A stretch of DNA of 21,765 nucleotides from JAXDLW01 sp046262515 (GCA_046262515.1 JBHEMP010000115.1:1-21765), one strand, 5' to 3'. Positions 1 through 6,646 are shown, counted from the stretch's first letter. Translations and numbers: made by a program. The notes: a model not told the origin generated them from the letters alone.

Positions 1-591
1 GCCGTCGATGCCGACCAGCGCTTCAACATTGTCAACGTCGAGGTGGAGTCGTTGGGGGACGCGGACCTCCGGGTCCTGGACCGCAACTTCTATACCAGCA
101 GCGCCTGTGGAGTCTGCGGCAAGGCCAGCATCGACGCCCTCAAGGTGCGTGACCCCGGCTGCCTGGTGCAGGGGTCTCCGGTCGTGACCGCGCCGGTGCT
201 GCGAAGCTTGCCGGAGCGTCTGCGCGCAAGCCAGGGCCTCTTCGAGGCAACCGGCGGCCTGCATGCCGCGGGCCTCTTCACCCCCTCGGGCGACCTCCTG
301 GTGCTGCGCGAGGATGTCGGGCGCCACAACGCCGTGGACAAGGTGGTTGGCTGGGGACTGCTCGGTGGTCATCTGCCCTTCCGCGACGCGATTTTGCTCG
401 TCAGCGGTCGGACCAGCTACGAGATCCTGCAGAAAGCGGTAGCCGCGGGCGTCCCGGTCGTCTGCGCTATCTCGGCGCCGAGCAGCCTGGCGGTGGACGT
501 GGCGCGGGAGTTCGGCGTGACCCTTGTGGGTTTCCTGCGCGGGGGCCGATTCAATGTCTACAGCGGCTGGGAGAGGATCGTCTCGGAGTAG
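1..591 (+). CDS. fdhD: FdhD, formate dehydrogenase accessory sulfurtransferase (5' truncated by window edge)
   Basis: FdhD passes sulfur from an IscS-type cysteine desulfurase to the molybdenum bis-MGD cofactor before it is inserted into formate dehydrogenase in the cytoplasm. The frame is open from base 1, so the true start lies outside the window; the in-frame GTG at 43 is probably internal because codons before it read as family sequence (RFNIVNVE). Family signatures are visible: RNFYTSSACGVCGKAS carries the conserved Cys-x2-Cys, and REDVGRHNAVDK is the hallmark central motif, followed by a glycine/serine-rich nucleotide-binding-like segment (LLVSGRTSYEI). The protein ends normally with TAG at 589-591. 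A formate dehydrogenase or molybdopterin gene is expected to the left but is not visible. It converges on the PATAN-like gene with a 43-base gap. Family assignment is very secure. Confidence 0.95.
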   Translation, partial: AVDADQRFNIVNVEVESLGDADLRVLDRNFYTSSACGVCGKASIDALKVRDPGCLVQGSPVVTAPVLRSLPERLRASQGLFEATGGLHAAGLFTPSGDLLVLREDVGRHNAVDKVVGWGLLGGHLPFRDAILLVSGRTSYEILQKAVAAGVPVVCAISAPSSLAVDVAREFGVTLVGFLRGGRFNVYSGWERIVSE

Positions 592-601
592 GGTCGATGA
601 C

Positions 602-624
602 GGCTGGATGGACCCGTTCCAGCC
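602..624. terminator. Weak hairpin between convergent genes
   Basis: GGCTGG (602-607) pairs with CCAGCC (619-624) around an 11-base loop in the short gap between the convergent fdhD and PATAN-like genes. There is no T run, so it would be at best a weak terminator. The call rests on position and a 6-bp stem only. Confidence 0.25.
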
Positions 625-634
625 TGGCAGCCCT

Positions 635-1426
635 CTACTCGGTGGAGGAGTCGCCGAGGCGGCGCGGGATCGGCCTCGCGCCCTCTGCCGCGGCGATAGC
701 CGCCACCTCGCTCCGGAGGTCGCCCCCGCCGCCGAGGGCCAGCGCCGCGCTGAGTTGCAGAGGCGCCAGGTCGCCGGGGATAGGGCCGGTGCGGACTTCG
801 ATCGCGGTTGCGGGGTCCTCGCAGAGACGTCTGAGCATCTCCGGGGCATCCTCCGGGTTCGGTGAATGCGCGGTGTAGGCGGACATGACTTCGCCGTCAC
901 GAACCAGCACCACCCCCTGGTCCTGACCATTGGTGACGATCAGGCTGCCACTCAGCCCGCTGTCGCCGAGGTGGTCAAGGAGGGCCGGGACGTCGACAAA
1001 CCGGGCGAAGAGGTTTTCATACAGGCTCGGGGCGGTGAGCAGCTGGTAGATCCCGACCACGACCTCCTCGCTGAGGGCGACTATGTCGACTTCGCCGCCA
1101 CCCTCGGCGACCGCGGCGGCGACGAGCCCCAGCGCCCGCTGGCCCGTGACCACGACCGGGGCCATGTCGAACAGCGTCTCCACGACCGCTCCTCGGAGCA
1201 GGAGGACCACGCCGTTGATCTCGGCCGCGTGCACTCGCAGGTAGCCGGTGAAGCTACCCGTCTCCATGGTCCCCAGCATCTTGTCGAGGGCGACGAAGTC
1301 ACTGCGCAGGCGCTGAAGACTCTCACCGGGTGGCATCGCATAGAGCTGCATATCGGCTGAGTCCCGCCTCTCGGCGGGGTTATCGGACGCGCGGCGCTGT
1401 GGATTGGCGGTGGCCATGGCGGTCAT
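635..1426 (-). CDS. Protein with two PATAN/DUF4388-like repeats
   Basis: This soluble 263-aa protein has no signal peptide or membrane segment. Two similar blocks can be read. Block one (residues about 46-87) contains GSFTGYLRV, then GVVLLLRGAVVETLFD. Block two (about 146-188) contains SGLSGSLIV, then GVVLVRDGEVMSAYT. Each has the pattern 'xGxLxV ... GxVxxxxGxVxxAx' seen in PATAN/DUF4388 domains, which often accompany two-component, GTPase-regulating or gliding-motility proteins; here they stand alone. The N-terminal 30 residues are polar and look disordered. The start is uncertain. ATG 1426 has no Shine-Dalgarno; a weak CATGCT hexamer lies eight bases upstream. ATG codons at 1416 and near 1351 are alternatives. 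The molecular function is unknown, and the repeat assignment is by pattern, not by search. Confidence 0.7.
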   Translation of the reverse strand: MTAMATANPQRRASDNPAERRDSADMQLYAMPPGESLQRLRSDFVALDKMLGTMETGSFTGYLRVHAAEINGVVLLLRGAVVETLFDMAPVVVTGQRALGLVAAAVAEGGGEVDIVALSEEVVVGIYQLLTAPSLYENLFARFVDVPALLDHLGDSGLSGSLIVTNGQDQGVVLVRDGEVMSAYTAHSPNPEDAPEMLRRLCEDPATAIEVRTGPIPGDLAPLQLSAALALGGGGDLRSEVAAIAAAEGARPIPRRLGDSSTE

Positions 1427-1499
1427 GGGATCACAGCATGGCAGAGGTGCGACGGCCAGGCGACCCCATCACGGGTTAAGGGATGTAAGGATCTGACCC

Positions 1500-2345
1500 T
1501 CAAACGGGCGGCGGCGGCAGTGGCACGCCCCCGGGGATGGTGCCTCCTGCAGGGCTCGGGCTGGGCGATGGATCAGGGCTCGGCGGCGCGGAGGCGCCAC
1601 CACCGGGCTGGCCACTCCCCTGGGCCGGCTGAGCGGCGGCGCGCTGCGGCGCCGCCTGGACGGCCCCCTCGGGAAGTGCGATGAAGATCCAGTAAGCGGA
1701 GGAATCGGGCTCGGCGCACGTGGCCAGCACCGCATGCGGGTAAGACCCGTCCTGGCTATACGCCGACGCCTCCCGGGGCGAGACACGCTGCACCTCACTG
1801 ATCGTGAACACGTCGTCGACCCCATCATGCTGGTAATGCACCTTGTCGCCGGTGTGGCTGCGGGTCAAGGGGGTGAAGACACCGGGGTTGTGTCCAACGA
1901 GTGTTGTCACCGCGCCGGGGGTGCAGACGTAGTGGACCGCGCTGGCGCGGGTCATCGCGGTGTGGCCGCTGCAGTCGGTGTAGTCCGCGACACCCACCTC
2001 TAGGCCGACCGAGGGAACGCTGATCATGGCGCCTGGGCGCGGAGCGGGGGCGGCGGCGCTGCCCGCGGTGGTTCCCAGCAGGGGCAGCAGCAGCGGCCCG
2101 CCAGCCGGTGTCGGGGACGCCGCGGGGACAGCGGTGATTGGCTGACCCGGGAGGTTGGCGCTGGCGGCCACTGGGGCCCGATGGTGGCCCGGCACTGGGC
2201 GGGCCGCGGTGTGCGCCGTCGAAAAGGTGGTCAGGGCCGCCGGCAGCAGCAGAACCACTGCCGCCACGCCCATCGCCCCGGCACGTCCGCGGTGGCGCCC
2301 AGTGCGCGCGCGCGAAAGTAGGCGTCCTCCAAGTCCCTCTTGCAC
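1500..2345 (-). CDS. Sortase (class E/F-like), membrane-anchored, with proline-rich tail
   Basis: Sortases are extracellular cysteine transpeptidases that attach proteins to the cell wall. The start chosen is GTG 2345 because GAGGAGG lies about 10 bases upstream; the frame stays open to 2495 but the extra N-terminus is arginine-rich noise. From this start the protein has 281 residues: a basic N-terminus, one membrane segment (about 24-41), an Ala/Pro-rich linker, then the sortase barrel from about 105 (ISVPSVGLEVGV). Catalytic His152 sits in TTLVGHNPG and Cys210 in AVLATC. The usual arginine some eight residues after the cysteine is not seen: the segment reads AEPDSSAYWIFIALP. Extra cysteines at 125 and 141 could form a disulfide. 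The last 50 residues are Pro/Ser/Gly-rich. No LPxTG/LAxTG substrate gene is visible nearby. Sortase identity is secure; the subclass is an inference. Confidence 0.87.
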   Translation of the reverse strand: MQEGLGGRLLSRARTGRHRGRAGAMGVAAVVLLLPAALTTFSTAHTAARPVPGHHRAPVAASANLPGQPITAVPAASPTPAGGPLLLPLLGTTAGSAAAPAPRPGAMISVPSVGLEVGVADYTDCSGHTAMTRASAVHYVCTPGAVTTLVGHNPGVFTPLTRSHTGDKVHYQHDGVDDVFTISEVQRVSPREASAYSQDGSYPHAVLATCAEPDSSAYWIFIALPEGAVQAAPQRAAAQPAQGSGQPGGGASAPPSPDPSPSPSPAGGTIPGGVPLPPPPV

Positions 2346-2355
2346 TGCGGTGCGT

Positions 2356-2362
2356 CCTCCTC
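2356..2362 (-). promoter_or_regulatory. Ribosome binding site fixing the sortase start
   Basis: On the minus strand this reads GAGGAGG, placed about 10 bases before GTG 2345. It is the only good Shine-Dalgarno in the 5' part of the open frame and decides between GTG 2345 and the longer frame reaching 2495. Confidence 0.7.
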
Positions 2363-2446
2363 TTGCTGTGGGGCGGCCCCCAAACGGACACCGGTCCCCT
2401 TCAACTAAACGGCTACCCCGGTGCTTTCCTGCGGGCCATGACGTAA

Positions 2447-2989
2447 TTGGTCGCGCCCGAGCACAGCTTGCGCTGGTGGCGAGGATGGGACACAATATGT
2501 GGTATCGAACAGCTGTACGTTCTGTCCGGTGCCAGCCGCGAGCAAGGCTCGCGCGAGGGGCGCCCTCCGGAGTCCGCCACGGTCGAGGAGCTCGCCGAGT
2601 ACTGGGCCGCGCACGAGGCGGAGCTAAAAGAGCTGTCGAGCTGGATGTTCCGCGTCCGGCGCCGCCTCGGCGACGCGGTCCGGGACGGCGGTCCCATCAT
2701 CACTTCCAGCGGTCGCCTCGGCCTCGAAGCCGCCGGGTACGAGTACCCCGCAGAGATCGCCCAGGAGTTCCCGGGCCTGGGCCGCCATTGCGTGAGCGCC
2801 ATCGTCGACACCCTGGAGCAGGCAGAGCGCATCCTCGACCTGGTCAGCGAAGAGGTTCCCGGCGCCGAGGTGGCGCACGAGCTGAAAGTAGACGGTCGCG
2901 CGGCCTCCCGACTGGTGCAGCAGGGCGGCACGGCGGCCAAGCGCATCCTCGACCTGCGGGTCCCAAAAGGACGCCTGGCCGTCAGCTGA
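2447..2989 (+). CDS. Hypothetical protein, weak similarity to CopG/BrnA-type antitoxin N-terminus
   Basis: I do not recognise this gene. The frame codes for up to 180 aa, soluble, rich in Glu, Arg and Ala, and largely helical. The segment ATVEELAEYWAAHEAELKEL recalls the 'slEElaeyWdtHd' motif of CopG/BrnA-family antitoxin proteins, but no partner toxin is adjacent and the remainder (GRLGLEAAGYEYPAEIAQEF, then TLEQAERILDLVSEEV and a C-terminal GRAASRLVQQGGTAAKRIL) is not from that family to my reading. The start is unclear: TTG 2447 opens the frame without a Shine-Dalgarno, TTG 2468 overlaps a candidate -35, and there is no in-frame ATG or GTG until about 2645. Conservation is likely to begin around 2570. 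A strong hairpin follows the stop. Confidence 0.6.
   Translation: MVAPEHSLRWWRGWDTICGIEQLYVLSGASREQGSREGRPPESATVEELAEYWAAHEAELKELSSWMFRVRRRLGDAVRDGGPIITSSGRLGLEAAGYEYPAEIAQEFPGLGRHCVSAIVDTLEQAERILDLVSEEVPGAEVAHELKVDGRAASRLVQQGGTAAKRILDLRVPKGRLAVS
2468..2496 (+). promoter_or_regulatory. Candidate sigma-70-type promoter (TTGCGC-17-CACAAT)
   Basis: TTGCGC (2468-2473) and CACAAT (2491-2496) are separated by 17 bases, the optimal spacing. Matches to consensus are only 3/6 and 4/6. If used, transcription would begin near 2503, inside the open frame starting at 2447, and the real start of that gene would have to lie further downstream. Confidence 0.35.
2505..2520. promoter_or_regulatory. LexA/SOS-box-like dyad
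   Basis: TCGAAC-AGCT-GTACGT resembles the actinobacterial LexA box TCGAAC-N4-GTTCGA: the first half-site is perfect and the second matches 4/6. The core CGAACAGCTGTACG is a 12/14 palindrome. It starts nine bases after the candidate -10 hexamer, where a repressor would block initiation. A single imperfect site may be chance. Confidence 0.3.
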
Positions 2990-3034
2990 GCGGGCTCCCC
3001 TGACGTCGTCGTCCGCGCCGGAATCGTCCAGCGC

Positions 3035-3058
3035 AGCCCCGGGCTCCGCCCGGGGGCT
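3035..3058 (+). terminator. Strong GC hairpin after the 2447-2989 gene
   Basis: AGCCCCGGGC (3035-3044) pairs with GCCCGGGGGCT (3048-3058) around TCC, with one bulged G. It lies 46 bases after the stop and 33 bases before the tRNA. There is no T run, so it may terminate weakly or mark the end of the upstream transcript in a GC-rich genome. Confidence 0.45.
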
Positions 3059-3073
3059 ATCACGAGGGACGGG

Positions 3074-3079
3074 TAAGAT
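3074..3079 (+). promoter_or_regulatory. Candidate -10 element for tRNA-Lys
   Basis: TAAGAT ends 12 bases before the tRNA 5' end, matching TATAAT at 4/6 and allowing a short 5' leader of about six bases. No convincing -35 is seen at 16-18 bases upstream. Confidence 0.35.
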
Positions 3080-3091
3080 CCTTGGACCCGG

Positions 3092-3163
3092 GCCCGCATA
3101 GCTCAGTGGTAGAGCAGTTGACTCTTAATCAATTGGCCGGGGGTTCGAATCCCTCTGCGGGCA
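3092..3163 (+). tRNA. tRNA-Lys, anticodon CTT
   Basis: A full cloverleaf of 72 bases can be drawn. Acceptor GCCCGCA (3092-3098) pairs with TGCGGGC (3156-3162), with A3163 as discriminator. The D stem is GCTC/GAGC (3101-3104/3112-3115). The anticodon stem is GTTGA/TCAAT (3117-3121/3129-3133) with loop CTCTTAA, giving anticodon CTT at 3124-3126. The T stem is GGGGG/CCCTC (3139-3143/3151-3155, one G-T pair) with loop TTCGAAT. The 3' CCA is not encoded and must be added by nucleotidyltransferase. Confidence 0.96.
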
Positions 3164-3193
3164 AATACAAAAATGTGGTAATTCGGGTGATGT

Positions 3194-3225
3194 GTCCCAC
3201 CTAGCGGAGATCAGAACCGTGGGAC
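3194..3225 (+). other. Inverted repeat in the leader of the 3323-3709 gene
   Basis: GTCCCAC (3194-3200) and GTGGGAC (3219-3225) are perfect inverted repeats separated by 18 bases, between the tRNA and the membrane protein gene. It could be a hairpin that ends read-through from the tRNA or a protein-binding dyad. No U run follows, and I cannot assign a role. Confidence 0.35.
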
Positions 3226-3322
3226 CCTGAGCAATTGCGCTCCAAATGCCCTATATAGGTGCAAGTGCAACCTGCCGTTTCCCTTCACATCAAGCATTTG
3301 CGGGTGCACAGGAGGAATACAC

Positions 3323-3709
3323 ATGACAATCCAACGTAAGCGCGCGATCCTGGGCCTTCTACTCGCGCTGGAAGGGGTGTTGATCATCGCCGGGGCGGTA
3401 GTCGTCGCCTTTAGCGTCTCCGCCCTGTACCCACTGGACCAGTTGCTGGGTGCCGACGCCTCGGTAGCTGCGGTCGTCATCGGGGCGGCCTTCATCATGA
3501 CGTTCCGCAATCCGACCCGGTCATGGGTGAACCTGGCGATCCTGTACTCGGCCCTGACCATTGCGGTACAGCTCTGGAAGTACACCACGAGCTATGGGAC
3601 GCGTCCGAGCCTTCTCACGATGGTGATTTCAGCGATTTTCCTGGTCGGGTTCCTGGCGCTCTATCCGCGTAACGAGGCTGTCGCCTCGACAGAGGCGGTT
3701 CCCGCCTAA
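3323..3709 (+). CDS. Small four-helix integral membrane protein, unknown function
   Basis: This 128-aa membrane protein is preceded by a strong AGGAGG (3310-3315) seven bases before the ATG, so the start is secure. Hydrophobic segments lie at about residues 9-34, 45-60, 66-84 and 95-115, with short positively charged connections (RNPTR, YPRNE). There are no obvious catalytic or metal-binding motifs. I do not recognise a family; the overall form resembles many small conserved actinobacterial/Chloroflexota membrane proteins. It stands alone between tRNA-Lys and a convergent stress gene, with a strong hairpin just after the stop. Confidence 0.85.
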   Translation: MTIQRKRAILGLLLALEGVLIIAGAVVVAFSVSALYPLDQLLGADASVAAVVIGAAFIMTFRNPTRSWVNLAILYSALTIAVQLWKYTTSYGTRPSLLTMVISAIFLVGFLALYPRNEAVASTEAVPA

Positions 3710-3722
3710 CGGGGGATCCACG

Positions 3723-3751
3723 GGTGCGGGCGCGATTGACGCGCCCGCACC
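3723..3751. terminator. Perfect 12-bp hairpin between convergent genes
   Basis: GGTGCGGGCGCG (3723-3734) pairs perfectly with CGCGCCCGCACC (3740-3751) around ATTGA. It lies 13 bases after the membrane protein stop and 27 bases before the end of the minus-strand stress gene, so it probably serves both as a bidirectional terminator. Neither side has a long T tract. Confidence 0.65.
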
Positions 3752-3778
3752 AGTTCAGCCGTCAGCTGACGATCTCTG

Positions 3779-4414
3779 TCAGAGCCGGGTGCGCTCCTCG
3801 CCACCGGCGACGCTCTCGCGCTCCGCACTCTGAGGTTCGGTGGGCCGCTCCTCGAAGTTGCGCTCAGCGCCATCACGCTCGGCGATACGGTCCTCGGTGC
3901 CGCGCGCGCCAGAGGCCACGGGCAGTCCACCGTTCTTCATGCTCGACATCCCGTAGCGCCCGATGATCTCGTGTGCCTCGAGCTCGCGACCGGGGGCGCG
4001 AACGGTGACCAGCACATTCCCCGCCTCGAACTCACGGCCGTAGTGCTCCGCGTCGTCATGGCGCACCCCGGCTCCCGTGAGGGCGCCAACTATCCCGCCG
4101 GTGGCGCCGCCGGTCAGGGCGCCGAGGATAATCGTGCCAAGAATCCCCGCCCCGATGACGGGGCCCGCGCCGGGAATCAAAAAGGCCGCCGCCGCACCCA
4201 GGACGCCACCCTCGACGAGACCGGTTCCGACCCCGGCGCCGGCGCCTTTGCCGTGGTCGCGCTCGGTGTGGACACCATCCTTCTCGCCCTTGCGGAGGAC
4301 GCCGATGTGCTCATGGGTGAAGCCGGCCTGCTCCAGGGCACCGACCGCCTTCTGGGCGTCGGCATAATCGCGAAAGGCACCAACGACGGTGCCGGGGTTC
4401 TCAGTGGTTTCCAA
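3779..4414 (-). CDS. General stress protein with YflT-like domain and glycine zipper
   Basis: The N-terminal part (TVVGAFRDYADAQKAVGALEQAGFTHEHIGVL) matches the YflT/general-stress-protein-17M-type domain, a small alpha/beta fold of unknown biochemistry induced by heat or general stress in Firmicutes. It is followed by a long Gly/Ala-rich hydrophobic stretch (about residues 60-120, with PGAGPVIGAGILG) typical of glycine-zipper segments that insert in or lie on membranes, a second small domain (EAGNVLVTVRAPGRELEAHEIIGRYG), and a charged Glu/Arg-rich tail of about 50 residues likely to be disordered. The start chosen is TTG 4414 because GTGGAGG ends five bases before it; GTG 4426 is the alternative but has only a distant, weak site. 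It is downstream of the aldo/keto reductase on the same strand. Confidence 0.78.
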   Translation of the reverse strand: METTENPGTVVGAFRDYADAQKAVGALEQAGFTHEHIGVLRKGEKDGVHTERDHGKGAGAGVGTGLVEGGVLGAAAAFLIPGAGPVIGAGILGTIILGALTGGATGGIVGALTGAGVRHDDAEHYGREFEAGNVLVTVRAPGRELEAHEIIGRYGMSSMKNGGLPVASGARGTEDRIAERDGAERNFEERPTEPQSAERESVAGGEERTRL

Positions 4415-4513
4415 AACGACCTCCACGGCCCGGCGATAGACCCTCGCCTTCGGCCATAGTCTCTACCCTATAAGGTGGTACCGGCTATATCAATAAACCG
4501 GTGTGGAGGGTGG

Positions 4514-5485
4514 CTAGAACCCGGCGACCTGGTGCGGCGTGTATGGTGCTTCCAGCTCCTCGGTTTCCGCGTCCGTAAGGGCAAGGTCGACGGCAGCAAC
4601 AGCATCAACCAGGTGACTTTCCCGGGAAGCACCAACGATGGGCGCGGTTACCACCGGGTTCCTGAGAATCCACGCCGTCGCAACCTGGGCGCGGGAGACC
4701 CCCCGGGCCGCCGCCACCCTGCCCACCGCTTCGATCACGCCCGCGTCACCACCATCGTTGTAGAGCGTTTTCCCGAATTGGTCCGTCTCGCTGCGCCGCG
4801 TCTGCTCCCCAATATCCCGCGCCAGGCGTCCCCGCGCCAGGGGACTCCACGGAATGACGCCGATACCCTGGTCTGCGCACAGCGGCAGCATCTCGCGCTC
4901 TTCCTCGCGGTTCAGGAGGTTGTAGTGGTCCTGCATGCTGACAAAGCGCGTCCAGCCGCCGAGCTCGGCGACATGCTGGGCCTTGGCGAACTGCCACGCC
5001 CACATCGAGGAAGCGCCGATGTAGCGTGCCTTTCCCGCCTTGACCACGTCGTGCAGGGCCTCCATGGTCTCCTCAATCGGAGTCGCCGGGTCCCAGCGAT
5101 GCACCTGGTAGATGTCGACGTAGTCCGTGCCCAGCCGCGCGAGGCTCGCGTCGATCTCGGTCATGATGGCGCGCCGTGACAGCCCGGCGCCATTGGGCCC
5201 GGGGCGCATCCTGCCATGGACCTTGGTGGCCAGCACGACGTCTTGGCGTCGGGAGAAGTCCCGGATGGCGCGGCCCACGATCTCCTCGCTGCTCCCGGCC
5301 GAATAGACGTTGGCGGTGTCCAGGAAGTTGATACCCAGTTCCAGCGCGCGCCGCAGCAGGGTGCGGCTGTCCTCCTCCGGGAGGGTCCACTCATGGCTGC
5401 CGCGGTTGGGATCGCCAAAAGTCATGCAGCCAAGGCAGATGCGCGAAACCTCGAGCCCCGTGCGGCCCAGCCTGACGTACTCCAT
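4514..5485 (-). CDS. yajO: Aldo/keto reductase, YajO-like
   Basis: This 323-aa cytoplasmic (beta/alpha)8 NAD(P)H-dependent oxidoreductase has the catalytic tetrad in place: Asp56 and Tyr61 in FLDTANVYS, Lys88 in LATKV, His129 in YQVHRWD. The coenzyme-binding C-terminal segment includes PWSPLARGRL and PIVGASRESHL. The sequence follows E. coli YajO closely along its length (LCLGCMTFG-, WTLPEE-, VSMQDHYNL-, EEREMLPLC-type stretches), a protein linked to 1-deoxyxylulose-5-phosphate formation and thiamine precursor supply; the physiological substrate here is an inference. ATG 5485 is chosen because conservation starts at MEYVRLGRTGLEV; the frame extends to 5542 without similarity. There is no Shine-Dalgarno, but TATGCT lies eight bases upstream, so translation may be leaderless. 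It diverges from the SRPBCC gene with 70 bases between starts. Confidence 0.93.
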   Translation of the reverse strand: MEYVRLGRTGLEVSRICLGCMTFGDPNRGSHEWTLPEEDSRTLLRRALELGINFLDTANVYSAGSSEEIVGRAIRDFSRRQDVVLATKVHGRMRPGPNGAGLSRRAIMTEIDASLARLGTDYVDIYQVHRWDPATPIEETMEALHDVVKAGKARYIGASSMWAWQFAKAQHVAELGGWTRFVSMQDHYNLLNREEEREMLPLCADQGIGVIPWSPLARGRLARDIGEQTRRSETDQFGKTLYNDGGDAGVIEAVGRVAAARGVSRAQVATAWILRNPVVTAPIVGASRESHLVDAVAAVDLALTDAETEELEAPYTPHQVAGF

Positions 5486-5493
5486 GACCGCCG

Positions 5494-5499
5494 AGCATA
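5494..5499 (-). promoter_or_regulatory. -10-like hexamer for the aldo/keto reductase
   Basis: On the minus strand TATGCT ends eight bases before ATG 5485 and matches TATAAT at 4/6. With no Shine-Dalgarno present, it would give a near-leaderless mRNA. Confidence 0.4.
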
Positions 5500-5543
5500 A
5501 GGTCACCCTCCCTCGATTAACACGAGCGCCGGCTGCGCCCACC

Positions 5544-5549
5544 TACGAT
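5544..5549 (+). promoter_or_regulatory. -10-like hexamer giving a leaderless GTG start
   Basis: TACGAT ends six bases before GTG 5556, so transcription would begin at or next to the start codon. The same hexamer precedes the asparaginase start at 21446. Confidence 0.45.
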
Positions 5550-5555
5550 CGACCC

Positions 5556-6044
5556 GTGGATCAACCCTGGACAGACCTCCCGCGCTCGGCATGCGACGTG
5601 GACGCAGATCCCCGACTCGTCCACCAGGTCCTCGGCGCCGTCGTCACCCAGCCGTCGGGGGACCTGGCCGGCCACCGTTTTACGCGTCTCTCGCGACCCT
5701 CACAGGGAGAGGCCGTGGTGCGCTTTGACCTGCGCCTCATGGGACGCCCGCTGGCAACCACGGAGCGGGTAACCGTCCACCCGGGCGGGGTTTCGTTCGA
5801 ACAACTCGACGGCTACCTGCCGGCCGTCGAAGAGTCGCTTGAGATCGTCAGTATCGGGGGCGGGGCGACGCAGGTCGTTTACAGCGGGCGCTTTCGGCCC
5901 CGTCCCGGGCTCCTGGGCCGAAGCCTGGGTGCCGTACTGGCTCGCGCTGTCTACGGCGCCGAAGGACGGCGAACGCTGGCGGCGGTCAAGTCCACCGCTG
6001 AGGCGCGACAGGCTCGTTCAGCCATGTTCCGCCGCCCGAGGTGA
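5556..6044 (+). CDS. SRPBCC-like protein, first gene of the PlsY-DegV operon
   Basis: This 162-aa soluble protein alternates short beta-strand-like segments (VVRFDLRLMGRPLATTERVTV, GGVSFEQLDGYLPAVEESLEIV, TQVVYSGRF) and ends in a long helix (GRSLGAVLARAVYGAEGRRTLAAVKSTAE). This is the layout of SRPBCC/polyketide-cyclase-like domains, a helix-grip fold with a deep pocket for lipids or other hydrophobic ligands. No catalytic residue can be named and the family call is moderate. GTG 5556 is chosen because the longer open frame upstream overlaps the divergent reductase and lacks similarity; TACGAT lies six bases upstream. The stop TGA shares a GTGA overlap with the plsY start, so the two are very likely translationally coupled, suggesting a role in lipid or acyl handling. 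Confidence 0.75.
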   Translation: MDQPWTDLPRSACDVDADPRLVHQVLGAVVTQPSGDLAGHRFTRLSRPSQGEAVVRFDLRLMGRPLATTERVTVHPGGVSFEQLDGYLPAVEESLEIVSIGGGATQVVYSGRFRPRPGLLGRSLGAVLARAVYGAEGRRTLAAVKSTAEARQARSAMFRRPR

Positions 6045-6646
6045 TCGGCGCGCGAGCTGCTCGACCGGCAGCGGCCGGCCTCCTGGGATACATCCTGGGA
6101 ACGCTTCCTTCGGCCGCGATCGCGGCGCGCCTGGCGGGCTCCACCGGCTCGATCGGGTCCGTCGGCACTGGCAACCCTGGTGCCTACAACGCCGCCACCC
6201 AGCTGGGGCCGCGCTGGGGGGTCGCGGTCGGCGCCGCGGATGTACTGAAGGGGGTGCTGGCAGCCCTTGCGGGTCGGGCCCTCGACGGCGATCGCGGCGT
6301 CTACACGGCGTCCACCGCGGCCGTGGCCGGGCACACCTACCCGCCCCGGCGGCGGGGAGGTAAGGGGATAGCCACCAGCTTCGGCACCTGCATGGTCGCC
6401 TTCCCCGTGTGGGTGCCCGCGGACCTGGCCATCGGCGCGGCCGTGCTGTACCTGCGTCGTGATGCCGGCAGCGGAGATCGAGCGGCGCCGGCGGCGAAAG
6501 CCTGCACCGCCACGTTCCTGGCGGTGGGAACGCTATGGGCCTGGCGCGGGTGGCCGAACTGGGGCGGCCCGCGTGGCCGGAAGGGCCTCTTCGCCTATGT
6601 CCTCGGGACCTCGCTCCTGACCGGGTCGCGGTGGCTTCGGCGATAG
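6041..6646 (+). CDS. plsY: Glycerol-3-phosphate acyltransferase PlsY family
   Basis: PlsY is the membrane enzyme that transfers the acyl chain of acyl-phosphate to sn-glycerol-3-phosphate, making lysophosphatidate, the first step of phospholipid synthesis. The three hallmark motifs can be read. GTGNPGAYN (42-50) corresponds to GSGNxGxTN. DVLKG (67-71) corresponds to DxxKG. GHTYPPRRRGGKGIAT (97-112) corresponds to GHxxPxxxxFxGGKGxAT, with Arg in place of the aromatic residue before GGKG. At 201 aa it has the usual size, with about five hydrophobic segments. It starts at GTG 6041 in a 4-base GTGA overlap with the SRPBCC stop, and its end overlaps the DegV start by 16 bases. The basic 'PPRRR' motif and a Trp/Gly-rich C-terminal region are unusual, so altered acyl-donor or acceptor specificity is possible. 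Confidence 0.87.
   Translation: MIGARAARPAAAGLLGYILGTLPSAAIAARLAGSTGSIGSVGTGNPGAYNAATQLGPRWGVAVGAADVLKGVLAALAGRALDGDRGVYTASTAAVAGHTYPPRRRGGKGIATSFGTCMVAFPVWVPADLAIGAAVLYLRRDAGSGDRAAPAAKACTATFLAVGTLWAWRGWPNWGGPRGRKGLFAYVLGTSLLTGSRWLRR

Noticed and set aside
2447..2989. Toxin-antitoxin pair
   Set aside because: The protein has a short motif resembling CopG/BrnA antitoxins, but there is no adjacent small toxin frame and the protein is about twice the usual antitoxin length.
2155..3003. Long arginine/proline-rich open frame on the plus strand (282 aa)
   Set aside because: It lies across the 5' part of the sortase gene in antisense and then overlaps the 2447-2989 gene in another frame. Its composition is that of a GC-driven shadow frame, and no family motif is visible.
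4440..4500. SigB-like promoter (GTTTAT ... GGGTAG on the minus strand) for the stress protein
   Set aside because: The spacer is about 24 bases instead of 13-17, so the match is not credible. TTGATA nearby also lacks a properly spaced -10.
5310..5555. N-terminal extension of the SRPBCC-like gene
   Set aside because: The frame stays open upstream of GTG 5556, but it overlaps the divergent aldo/keto reductase and its start region. The translated extension is Arg/Ser-rich with no conservation pattern.
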